Source of the DNA: Pseudomonadota bacterium
GTDB lineage: Bacteria > Pseudomonadota > Gammaproteobacteria > Steroidobacterales > Steroidobacteraceae
Direction: 5' to 3'
Length of the DNA: 51,910 nucleotides
Assembly (NCBI GenBank): GCA_021790795.1
Contig: JAJYFU010000009.1
Coordinates: forward strand, 1-51,910
Shown: piece after piece, positions 1 to 8,340 of the stretch
Layout of the letters: the number at the start of each line of letters is the position of its first letter
Position numbering within the stretch: the stretch's first letter is position 1
Position numbers and translations under genes: made by a program
The notes under the pieces: generated by a model
Databases searched by the model: none
Told to the model about the DNA's origin: nothing
Seen by the model: the letters and a program-made list of their open reading frames with translations, nothing else

Positions 1-14
1 CAAGCTCGCGGCGA

Positions 15-455
15 TCAAAGGGTTGCCGATAGCTCGATCGCGCCAGCGACCCTCTCGACCAGCGTTCTACTTCCGTGCCCAGGATTAGCTACTTTTCGGG
101 TCCGCACGAGATGCTTACTCTCGAGCAGTGCAACATCTCGCCTAACAGCCGAAGGATCGCGCGAGAGGGCGGCGGCGAGCGTGAAGATCGCCACCGTTCT
201 TCCATCTATTTCCTTCAATATCCTGACCCGAGCCGGAGTGATCACTTCCAGGAAGTCGGCCGGATCCTCGAATGATACGGTCAGTCCCGGTTCCAGCTTC
301 TCTTCGCGATCGAGTCGTCGAGCCTGCACTCGCAGGCGGGAGAAAAAGCGATCCATCGACTCGACGCCAACGCGAATCTTGCCGACCGGGCTAGTCCTTG
401 CGGCTTTCGAGGTACTCGCGGACTTCCGTTTCGAAGCGCTTTTCGATGCTTTCAT
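15..455 (-). CDS. TumA-like antitoxin / HVO_A0114-family winged-helix DNA-binding protein
   Basis: ORF 15..545(-); likely start is the internal ATG at 455 (MKASKSASKRKS...). Core GKIRVGVESMDRFF...LEPGLTVSFEDPADFLEVITPARVRILKEI...LSRDPSAVRRDVALLESKHLV matches the HVO_A0114-type helix-turn-helix pattern from memory. Confidence 0.65.
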   Translation of the reverse strand: MKASKSASKRKSASTSKAARTSPVGKIRVGVESMDRFFSRLRVQARRLDREEKLEPGLTVSFEDPADFLEVITPARVRILKEIDGRTVAIFTLAAALSRDPSAVRRDVALLESKHLVRTRKVANPGHGSRTLVERVAGAIELSATL

Positions 456-732
456 ATGATTCGAACTCAACAGTTTCGGCTTTCCCATCAGAATGACGAT
501 GGTGGTGTCCATGCGCGTTGTCGTAGCCGAGAACCCGACCGCCATCGACGCCTATCCTGTGGGTATCAATTAGAGCGAGGGAATATCTCAGCAAGCGCCC
601 GCCGCGCGAGTAGTCCGCCTGGATTCTGACTACCACGCCGCCTTTGCGGCCCTTGGGCTTGGGATAGAACTCGTCGCGGCTCGAGCGTGCAGGATCAAGT
701 TGGTCCTCGGTATCGCGCTTGCGCCGCCCCAT
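391..732 (-). CDS. TumE-family (DUF6516-like) toxin of a toxin-antitoxin pair
   Basis: 113 aa; contains LLRYSLALIDTHRIGVDGGRVLGYDNAHGHHHRHSDGKAE, the YDN-x-HG-x-HHRH signature of TumE/DUF6516 proteins. Directly upstream of and overlapping the HVO_A0114-like antitoxin. Confidence 0.7.
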   Translation of the reverse strand: MGRRKRDTEDQLDPARSSRDEFYPKPKGRKGGVVVRIQADYSRGGRLLRYSLALIDTHRIGVDGGRVLGYDNAHGHHHRHSDGKAETVEFESYESIEKRFETEVREYLESRKD

Positions 733-869
733 AGGGTGTCAGCATATCAGGAAGGACTGAAAATATCCTATCTGACAGCGGCTGCCGTCCGGGCGGTGGC
801 AATCTGATAAATTCGTAGAAATCGCGCAGGAATATACTGATATATTTTTTAAGACAATCTGGTAAGTAA

Positions 870-1907
870 TTGGAAATAAACAGAAAAATAAGTGTCGCGC
901 CGATGATGGACTGGACGGACCGCCACTGCCGGTACTTCCTGCGCGGCTTCTCCCCCGCGACGCTGCTGTACACGGAGATGATCACCGCGGCGGCCGTCAC
1001 CCGCGGGAACACGCAGCGGCTGCTGGCATTCGATCCGGAGGAGCACCCGGTGGCGCTGCAGCTCGGCGGCAGCGATCCGGGCGAGCTGGCCACGGCGGCC
1101 CGCATCGGCGAGGCGTTCGGCTACGACGAGATCAATCTCAACTGCGGCTGCCCCAGCGATCGGGTGGCGAGCGGCGCCTTCGGGGCATGCCTGATGCGTG
1201 AGCCGCAGCGAGTGGCCGAGTGCGTGGCGGCCATGGTGGCCGCGGTGCGCATTCCCGTCACCGTCAAGATGCGCATCGGAGTCGTGAGCGGGGCGCGGCG
1301 CGAGGTGGCCGGCGCGCTGGCGGGGTTCGAGGAGGACGAATTCGCGGCCCTGCAGGCGTTCGTGGCCCTCATGCGGCGGGCCGGCAGCCAGGCGGCCATT
1401 GTGCATGCGCGCGTGGCCGTGCTCGGCGGCCTGTCGCCGAAGGAAAATCGGGAGGTGCCCCCGCTGCGCTACGCCGTGGTGCGCCGTTTGAAGGCGGCGA
1501 TGCCGGACACGCCCATCGTGCTCAACGGCGGCGTGCGCACGGTGCCGAGCGCGCTCGATGCGCTCTCCTGGTGCGACGGTGTCATGCTGGGACGCGAGGT
1601 CTATCACCGCCCGCTGTTCCTCGCGCAACTGGCCCAGGCGCTGACACCGCGGACCGTCACGCCGTCCCGGGAGGCGCTGCTGACGCGCATGGCCGGCTAT
1701 GCCGAGCGCCAGCTCGCCGCGGGCCACTCGCTCCCGGCGATCACCCGCCATATGCTGGGTTTGTATGCCGGAGAAGCCGGCGCCCGCGCGTACCGTCGAC
1801 TGATGAGCGAGGGTGCGCGCGCCCCCGGGGCGGACGCCCAGGTGATTCGTCGGGCCGCCGCATCGGCTCTCGAGGCCCGAGGCGGTGCGCACGAGCGCTC
1901 GCGCTGA
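870..1907 (+). CDS. dusA: tRNA-dihydrouridine(20/20a) synthase DusA
   Basis: SVAPMMDWTDRHCRYFLR, LQLGGSDPGELA, EINLNCGCPSDRVASGAFGACLM, VTVKMRIG motifs. Start shown is TTG at 870; the next in-frame ATG is at 903. Confidence 0.93.
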   Translation: MEINRKISVAPMMDWTDRHCRYFLRGFSPATLLYTEMITAAAVTRGNTQRLLAFDPEEHPVALQLGGSDPGELATAARIGEAFGYDEINLNCGCPSDRVASGAFGACLMREPQRVAECVAAMVAAVRIPVTVKMRIGVVSGARREVAGALAGFEEDEFAALQAFVALMRRAGSQAAIVHARVAVLGGLSPKENREVPPLRYAVVRRLKAAMPDTPIVLNGGVRTVPSALDALSWCDGVMLGREVYHRPLFLAQLAQALTPRTVTPSREALLTRMAGYAERQLAAGHSLPAITRHMLGLYAGEAGARAYRRLMSEGARAPGADAQVIRRAAASALEARGGAHERSR

Positions 1908-1949
1908 GGTATGCGTAGCGAGCACAATGGCAGGCTTGGGCGGCTTGCG

Positions 1950-1955
1950 TATAAT
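1950..1955 (+). promoter_or_regulatory. Possible -10 element (TATAAT) upstream of the cyclase gene
   Basis: Exact TATAAT in the dusA-cyclase intergenic region; no convincing -35 element. Confidence 0.3.
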
Positions 1956-2006
1956 CGGATGATGGAGCTATGTTAAATAGCCGGATCCAACAGCCTGGGA
2001 GGATGG

Positions 2007-2924
2007 GTGGCCCCCCAATCGATGGGTGAGGACGTCGAACTGGCCGTATTGTTTGCGGACGTGGTCGGCTCAACCCGGCTCTACGAGCGCATGGGCGATC
2101 AGCGGGCGCGCGACATGGTTGCGTTGTGCATCGATGTCATGCGTGGCGCCACGGAGCATTGCGGCGGGACGGTGATCAAGACCATGGGTGACGAGGTCAT
2201 GGCCACTTTCCCGAGCGCCGACGCGGCGCTCAATGCCGCCGCCCAGATGCAGAAGCAGATCGCGGCGCACACACAGCTGCGCGTCGACGGCCAGCCGGTC
2301 TCGATCCGCATCGGCTGCCACTACGGCCCGGTGGTGGCGGAGAGTCAGGACATTTTCGGCTCCACGGTGCATACGGCCAACCGCATGACCAGTCAGGCCA
2401 AAGCCGGACAGATCATCACCACGGAGGCCACCGTGGGCCAGCTCACGGCCCCGTGGCGCTCCGCCTGCCGGCTGATCGACAACGCTCCGATCAAGGGCCA
2501 GCGCAACGAGGTCCCCCTGTACGAGGTGCTCTGGCAGGTCGACGACGTGACCAGCATGGTGCGCATGGTGGGGCACGACGTGGACCGCTCGCACTGCACG
2601 CGGCTGCGGCTGTGGTGGCTCGACCGCGAGCTGCTGATCGACGAGCAGCGCCCCATTCTCACCATCGGCCGGGCCGATGAGAACGATCTGGTCGTCAAGG
2701 GCAATCTGGTCTCGCGGCTGCACGCGCGCATCGAGTACGCGCGCCACAAGTTCACGCTCATCGATCACAGTACGAACGGCACGTTCGTGCGCGAGGGCGG
2801 AGGCGAGGAGGCGTTCGTGCGCCGCGATTCTCTGCAGCTCAAGGGCGGAGGGCTGATCAGCCTCGGACGCATGCCCGAGGCGGAATCCGCCCAGACCATC
2901 CGCTACGTCTGCGAGCGCGACTAA
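2007..2924 (+). CDS. Class III adenylate/guanylate cyclase with C-terminal FHA domain
   Basis: VLFADVVGSTRLYERMGD, KTMGDEVMATFPSADAAL, RIGCHYGPVVAESQDIFGSTVHTANRM (cyclase catalytic core); C-terminal ILTIGRADENDLVVKGNLVSRLHARIEY...LIDHSTNGTFV (FHA). GTG start at 2007 follows a GGGAGGA Shine-Dalgarno; ATG 2022 is the alternative. Confidence 0.88.
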   Translation: MAPQSMGEDVELAVLFADVVGSTRLYERMGDQRARDMVALCIDVMRGATEHCGGTVIKTMGDEVMATFPSADAALNAAAQMQKQIAAHTQLRVDGQPVSIRIGCHYGPVVAESQDIFGSTVHTANRMTSQAKAGQIITTEATVGQLTAPWRSACRLIDNAPIKGQRNEVPLYEVLWQVDDVTSMVRMVGHDVDRSHCTRLRLWWLDRELLIDEQRPILTIGRADENDLVVKGNLVSRLHARIEYARHKFTLIDHSTNGTFVREGGGEEAFVRRDSLQLKGGGLISLGRMPEAESAQTIRYVCERD

Positions 2925-4699
2925 CCGCCGGCGAGCGCCGCGGCGCTCTTGCCCAGCTCGACCCGCATCTCACCGGGCAGCCGCTCGCCGTACTGTTCCA
3001 GGTACGCGCGTGTTTCGTCCAGCTCGCGGCGCCAGAGCTGCGAATCCACCGACAGCAGCGCGCGCAGCGTTTCCGGCTCCAGGCTCAGGCCCCGAGTGTC
3101 GATTTCCTCGGGCCGCGGCAGCAGGCCGATACCGCCGTCGCGCACCCCGGCCCGCCCGGCGCAGCGCTCGATCATCCAGGCGAGCACCCGCAGGTTCTCC
3201 CCGTAGCCCGGCCACAGGAACCGTCCCTGCGAGTTCCGCCGGAACCAATTGACGTGAAAGATGCGCGGCGGGCGGCTCAGCCGTGCGCCGACCTCGAGCC
3301 AGTGCCGCCAGTAGTCGGCGAAGTTGTAGCCGCAGAAGGGCTGCATGGCCATCGGGTCGCGCCGTACCACGCCGACCTGGCCGACGGCCGCGGCCGTGGT
3401 TTCCGAGGCCATCGACGCCCCGACCAGGACACCGTGCCGCCAGTCTCGCGCCTCGTAGACCAGCGGCGCGACCTCGCGCCGCCGGCCGCCGAAGACGATG
3501 GCCGAGATCGGCACGCCGCGCAGATCGTTCACGTGGGGCGAGCAGGCCGGATTGCGCCGCGCCGCGACCGTGAAGCGCGAGTTCGGATGCGCCGCGGGGC
3601 CGCGTGCCGGATCGTACGGTCGCCCCTGCCAATCCGTGAGCGGCACGCCCTCCGGCAGGCCTTCCCACCAGGGTTGGTTGTCGGCGGTGAGGGCGACGTT
3701 CGTGAACAGCGTCTCGCGCCGGATCATCTCGTAGGCGTTGCGATTGGTCTGGCGGTTGGTTCCGGGCACCACCCCGAAATATCCGGCCTCGGGGTTGATC
3801 GCCCACAGGCGCCCGTCCGCGCCCGGGTGCAGCCAGGCGATGTCGTCCCCGACCGTGAACACCTCCCAGCCCGGCAGGCTCGCCGGCGGAATCAGCATCG
3901 CGAGATTGGTCTTGCCGCAGGCCGAGGGGAAGGCCGCGGCGATATAATGTGTCTCGCCGCGCCGGTTGCGCAGTCCGACGATCAGCATGTGCTCGGCGAG
4001 CCAGCCTTCGGCTCGCGCCTGCCAGCTCGCGATGCGCAGCGCATGACACTTCTTGCCGAGCAGGGCGTTGCCGCCGTAACCCGAGCCGAAGCTCTCGATC
4101 GACAGCTCCTCCGGAAAATGCATGATGAACCGCCGGTCGGGGTCGAACTCCCCGACCGAGTGCAGGCCGCGCACGAAGGTGCCCTCGTGCCCGATGCGCT
4201 CGAGCGCGTCCCGACCCGCGCGCGTCATGATCAGCATGTTCACGGCGACGTAGGCGCTGTCGGTGATCTCCACGCCGCAGCGCGCGAGCGGCGAATCGAC
4301 CGGCCCCATGCAGTAGGGGATGACATAGAGCCGGCGCCCGCGCATCGCGCCGCGAAACAGCTCGCGCATCTTGGCGTGCGCGGTCTGCGGGTCCATCCAA
4401 TTGTTGTTCGGCCCGGCGTCCGCCTGCGAGCGCGTGCAGATGTAGGTCAGGTGCTCGACCCGGGCGACATCGCCCGGGTGCGAGCGGTAGAGGTGACAGT
4501 CCGGGAACTGCTCGGGGTTCAGCCGTAGCAGCTGCCCGTTGCGCACCAGCTCGGCGATGAGCCTGTGGCGCTCCGAGGCGCTGCCGTCGCACCAGTACAC
4601 GTCGTCCGGCTGGGTGAGCGAGCGCACCGAGTCGACCCATTCCGTTACGGCGCGGCTGAGCTGCGACATCGGCATCGGCAAGGGAGAAGCGGTGGACAT
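2921..4699 (-). CDS. pckG: Phosphoenolpyruvate carboxykinase (GTP)
   Basis: NNNWMDP, GYGGNALLGKKCHALRIAS, AAAFPSACGKTNLAML (P-loop), GDDIAWLHPG, INPEAGYFGVVPGTN, FGGRRREVAPLVYEA, HVNWFRR. Start set at ATG 4699 (MSTASPLPMPMSQL) within the longer ORF. Confidence 0.95.
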   Translation of the reverse strand: MSTASPLPMPMSQLSRAVTEWVDSVRSLTQPDDVYWCDGSASERHRLIAELVRNGQLLRLNPEQFPDCHLYRSHPGDVARVEHLTYICTRSQADAGPNNNWMDPQTAHAKMRELFRGAMRGRRLYVIPYCMGPVDSPLARCGVEITDSAYVAVNMLIMTRAGRDALERIGHEGTFVRGLHSVGEFDPDRRFIMHFPEELSIESFGSGYGGNALLGKKCHALRIASWQARAEGWLAEHMLIVGLRNRRGETHYIAAAFPSACGKTNLAMLIPPASLPGWEVFTVGDDIAWLHPGADGRLWAINPEAGYFGVVPGTNRQTNRNAYEMIRRETLFTNVALTADNQPWWEGLPEGVPLTDWQGRPYDPARGPAAHPNSRFTVAARRNPACSPHVNDLRGVPISAIVFGGRRREVAPLVYEARDWRHGVLVGASMASETTAAAVGQVGVVRRDPMAMQPFCGYNFADYWRHWLEVGARLSRPPRIFHVNWFRRNSQGRFLWPGYGENLRVLAWMIERCAGRAGVRDGGIGLLPRPEEIDTRGLSLEPETLRALLSVDSQLWRRELDETRAYLEQYGERLPGEMRVELGKSAAALAGG

Positions 4700-4916
4700 C
4701 TTTCGATACCTCGTTTGGACGTCTCGGCAGGCCTTCCTCGCGTGTCGCCAGTATAGTCGCGCGTCCCACCGCGCTTGCCATAAAGTACGATAAAAGGAGA
4801 AAATTTGTTCAATAATCGCACACGAAAAAACGACTGAAATTACAGGTTCAGCGGGCCCGGAGGCGGTGGCGCGGGCGGGACGCGTGCGCACAACGCGCGC
4901 GCCGTACAATGCGCCG

Positions 4917-6890
4917 ATGTTGGATCTCGACGATATCTTCGGTGCGCATGGGCCGCTCGAGCGCTCGCTGCCGGACTTCACGGTGCGCGAGCCGCAGCGA
5001 CGCATGGCCGAGCGCGTCGCCGTGGCGATCGCCCGTCGGGAGCCGTTGGTGGTCGAGGCCGGCACCGGAACCGGCAAGACCTTCGCCTACCTGGTGCCGG
5101 CGCTGCTCTCGGGCGCGCGGGTGCTCATCTCGACCGGCACCCGTGCCTTGCAGGATCAGCTCTATGCGAAGGACCTGCCGCTGGTGACGCGGGCGCTCGG
5201 TCGGCCCGCCACCGTCGCGCTGCTGAAGGGCCGCAGCAACTACCTGTGCCGCTATCGGCTCTCGGGAGGCGAGGCAACGCTACCGCTGCCGCTGCCCGCG
5301 GACGCCGCCGGTGCCGACACGCCGCTCGAGCGGATCCGGCGCTGGGCGCACACCACCCGCAGCGGTGATCTCGCGGAGGTGCCCGGGCTCAAGGATGGCG
5401 ATCCCGTCTGGGCAGAGGTGACCTCGACGCGGGACAACTGTCTCGGGCAGCGCTGTCCGCAGTTCTCGCGCTGCCACGTCGGCGCGGCGCGGCGCGCGGC
5501 CCTGGAGGCGGACCTGGTGATCGTCAATCACCACCTGCTGCTGGCGGATCTGGCGCTGAAGGAGGACGGGTTCGGCGATCTGCTCGGCGCCGCCGACGCG
5601 GTCATTCTCGATGAGGCGCACCAGATCCCGGATTTGGCGACCCAGTTGTTCGGCGCCGAGGTGGGGAGCCGGCGCATCGAGACCCTGCTCGCCGAGATCG
5701 AGAGCCGAGTGACGCCGCGGCGCGCCGGGGGGGATGAGGGCGTCGAGCTGCGCCGGCTCGGGGAGACCGCACGCGCGGTGCGCGAGTGCCTCGGCCGCAT
5801 GATTCATGCGCTCGCCGGGCGCAGCGGACGGCTCGAGTGGGAAGAGGCCGAGCCGGTGATCGGCGGCGAGGTCGGACGGCTCGGGCCGCAGCTCGCGCGG
5901 CTCACCGAGCAGCTGCGCCGATTCGAAGCGGACGCGCCGCTCGCGGCGCTCGCCGAACGGGCGGAAGAGCTCGCCGCCGGCCTCGGGCGTATCGCGGCGC
6001 TCGAGGCCCTGGAGGGCGCCCGATCCGTGCAGCCGGGGCGCCGTGGCTTCACGCTCAGCATGATGCCCTTCGACATCGCGCCGCGCTTCCAGGCGATGCT
6101 GAGCGCACGAGCCTGCGCCTGGATCTTCACCTCCGCGACGCTTTCATTCGGGGCGGATTTCAGCCACTTTACCGGCCGCCTGGGGTTGGGTGACTGCGGC
6201 ACTCTCAAGATCGACAGCCCGTTCGACTTCGCTCGCCAGAGCCGCCTGTACCTGCCACAGGATCTGCCGGCGCCGAGCGAGCCCGCGCATCTTCCGGCGG
6301 TGATGGTGCTGGCGCGCACGCTGATCGAGGCGGCCGGCGGCGGGGCGTTCGTGCTGTTCACCAGCCATCGCTCGCTGGCGCAGGCGGCGGCGTTGTGGCG
6401 CAGCGCCGGGGCGCTCCCGCACTTGCGCCTGCTGGTGCAGGGCGAGGCGCCGCGGGAGCGGCTGCTGGAGCAGTTCCGCGCCGACGGCAACGCGGTCCTG
6501 TTCGGCACGGCCAGTTTCTGGGAAGGCGTGGACGTCAAGGGTGCGGCGCTGCGTCTGGTGGTCATCGAGAAGCTGCCGTTCGCCTCTCCGGAGGACCCGT
6601 TGGTGCGCGCGCGCATCCAGTACCTGGAACGTAGCGGCGGCAACGCGTTTCGGGATTATCAGCTGCCGGAGGCGGCGCTGGCGCTGAAGCAGGGCGTGGG
6701 CCGGCTGATCCGCAGCGAGGCGGATTTCGGCGTGGTGGCGCTGTGCGATCCGCGCGTGGGCACGCGCGGCTATGGCAAGGTCTTGCTCTCGGCCCTGCCG
6801 CCCATGACCCGAACGCACCGGCTCGTCGAGGCGGTTGCGTTTTTGAGCGCATGCGCACCGGAAATCGAGACGCGCGAGGCGCTGCCGTGA
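4917..6890 (+). CDS. ATP-dependent helicase, YoaA/DinG (XPD-like Fe-S) family
   Basis: VVEAGTGTGKTFAYLVPAL (Walker A), NYLCRY...DNCLGQRCPQFSRCHVG (Fe-S cysteines), DEAH box in VILDEAHQIPD, GTASFWEGVDVKG, LKQGVGRLIR. Confidence 0.9.
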   Translation: MLDLDDIFGAHGPLERSLPDFTVREPQRRMAERVAVAIARREPLVVEAGTGTGKTFAYLVPALLSGARVLISTGTRALQDQLYAKDLPLVTRALGRPATVALLKGRSNYLCRYRLSGGEATLPLPLPADAAGADTPLERIRRWAHTTRSGDLAEVPGLKDGDPVWAEVTSTRDNCLGQRCPQFSRCHVGAARRAALEADLVIVNHHLLLADLALKEDGFGDLLGAADAVILDEAHQIPDLATQLFGAEVGSRRIETLLAEIESRVTPRRAGGDEGVELRRLGETARAVRECLGRMIHALAGRSGRLEWEEAEPVIGGEVGRLGPQLARLTEQLRRFEADAPLAALAERAEELAAGLGRIAALEALEGARSVQPGRRGFTLSMMPFDIAPRFQAMLSARACAWIFTSATLSFGADFSHFTGRLGLGDCGTLKIDSPFDFARQSRLYLPQDLPAPSEPAHLPAVMVLARTLIEAAGGGAFVLFTSHRSLAQAAALWRSAGALPHLRLLVQGEAPRERLLEQFRADGNAVLFGTASFWEGVDVKGAALRLVVIEKLPFASPEDPLVRARIQYLERSGGNAFRDYQLPEAALALKQGVGRLIRSEADFGVVALCDPRVGTRGYGKVLLSALPPMTRTHRLVEAVAFLSACAPEIETREALP

Positions 6891-7564
6891 AACTGCTGGC
6901 GATCGATACCGCCACGGAGAATTGCTCGGCGGCCCTGCTGATCGACGAGTGCCTGCTGGAGCGGGAGCTCGAGTGTGCCCGGGGTCACGCCGAGCACATC
7001 CTGCCGATGGTCGATGCGCTCCTGGCGGAGGCCGGCGTCGCGCTGACGACCCTCGATGCGATCGCCTTCGGGCGCGGGCCGGGCGCGTTCACGGGGGTGA
7101 GGCTCGCGGCCAGCGTCACCCAGGGGCTGGCGTTCGGTGCGAGCCTCGGGGTGGTCGCGGTCTCGGATCTGCAGGCGCTGGCCCAGCGCAGCCTAGGGCT
7201 GCAGCCGCGGGTCGATCGAATCGCGGTATGTAATGATGCGCGTATGGGCGAGGCGTACTGCGCGTGCTACGAGCGCCGGGGCGAGCGGGCCGAGCCCCTT
7301 GGACCGGAGCGGGTCGGCACGGCGGAAACGCTCGCCGGCACTTGCGTGGCCGTCGCGGGAATTGGGCGAGGATTTGCCGCGTACCCGCAGCTGGCCGACC
7401 GGCTGGGCGTGGCGGTGCCGCCGGGCTGGGAGCGGCTGCTGCCGAGGGCGCGGGAGATCGCGCGGCTGGCCGTTCCCGAGGTACGCCTGGGGCGGCTGCT
7501 CGAGCCCGAGCAGGCTCTGCCGAGCTATGTGCGCAATGAGGTCGCGCGACCGTCATCTGTTTGA
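6887..7564 (+). CDS. tsaB: tRNA N6-threonylcarbamoyladenosine biosynthesis protein TsaB
   Basis: GTG start overlapping the upstream TGA; (V)KLLAIDTATENCSAALL, GHAEHILPMVDALL, DAIAFGRGPGAFTGVRLAASVTQGLAFG. Confidence 0.92.
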   Translation: MKLLAIDTATENCSAALLIDECLLERELECARGHAEHILPMVDALLAEAGVALTTLDAIAFGRGPGAFTGVRLAASVTQGLAFGASLGVVAVSDLQALAQRSLGLQPRVDRIAVCNDARMGEAYCACYERRGERAEPLGPERVGTAETLAGTCVAVAGIGRGFAAYPQLADRLGVAVPPGWERLLPRAREIARLAVPEVRLGRLLEPEQALPSYVRNEVARPSSV

Positions 7565-7595
7565 CATATCGGCCGCATTGTCACGATTCTGCAAT
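7550..7595 (+). promoter_or_regulatory. Two candidate Pho boxes upstream of phoB
   Basis: CCGTCAT-CTGT-TTGACAT (7550-7567) and TTGTCAC-GATT-CTGCAAT (7578-7595): 7-bp half-sites separated by 4 nt, resembling CTGTCAT-N4-CTGTCAT. Confidence 0.45.
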
Positions 7596-7644
7596 GGAAA
7601 ACATCTCAAATAGACACGCAGTCCGGGTTGTTCGGGCGTCCAGC

Positions 7645-8340
7645 ATGTTGGGAAAGCTCATACTGATCGTGGAAGACGAGCCGGCGATTCGCCAGATGAT
7701 CGCCTTCGCCCTGCGCCGCTCGGGCTTCGAGATTCGCGAGGCGGTCGACGCCCGCCAGGCGCGCGAGTCGCTCGCCAATCAGCGACCCGACCTGATCCTG
7801 ATCGATTGGATGCTGCCCGACACCAGCGGGTTGGAGCTGACGCGCATCGTCAAGCGTGACCGCCACACGCGCGAGCTGCCGATCATCATGCTCACCGCGC
7901 GGGCCGAGGAGGGCGACAAGGTCACCGGACTGGAGACCGGCGCGGACGACTACGTCACCAAGCCGTTCTCGCCCCGCGAGCTCGTCGCGCGCATCCATGC
8001 GGTCCTGCGCCGCACCGGCAGCGGAGGGCTGGATCACATCGTGGAATTCGAGGCGCTGAAGCTCGACCAGCAGGGCCAGCGCATCACCGTCAGCGGGCAG
8101 ACCGTGCCGCTCGGTCCGACCGAGTACCGCATGCTCGAGTTCTTCATGACCCACCCCGAGCGGGTCTTCAGCCGCGATCAGCTGCTCGATCGTCTCTGGG
8201 GCGGAAATGTCTACGTCGAGGAGCGCACCATCGACGTGCACGTGCGGCGGCTGCGCAAGTCGCTCGAGAAATTCGGCGTGGACCGCTTCGTGCAGACGGT
8301 GCGCGGCTCGGGCTACCGGTTCTCCGCCAAGGCGGACTGA
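7645..8340 (+). CDS. phoB: Phosphate regulon response regulator PhoB
   Basis: MLGKLILIVEDEPAIRQMIAFALRRSGFE, LILIDWMLPDTSGLEL, TGADDYVTKPFSPREL, OmpR-type winged helix SRDQLLDRLWGGNVYVEERTIDVHVRRLRKSLE. Confidence 0.93.
   Translation: MLGKLILIVEDEPAIRQMIAFALRRSGFEIREAVDARQARESLANQRPDLILIDWMLPDTSGLELTRIVKRDRHTRELPIIMLTARAEEGDKVTGLETGADDYVTKPFSPRELVARIHAVLRRTGSGGLDHIVEFEALKLDQQGQRITVSGQTVPLGPTEYRMLEFFMTHPERVFSRDQLLDRLWGGNVYVEERTIDVHVRRLRKSLEKFGVDRFVQTVRGSGYRFSAKAD

Noticed and set aside
2970-4781. 603-aa ORF in another frame on the same strand as pckG
   Set aside because: Arg/Ala-rich out-of-frame translation of pckG; PEPCK motifs lie in the 2921-4699 frame.
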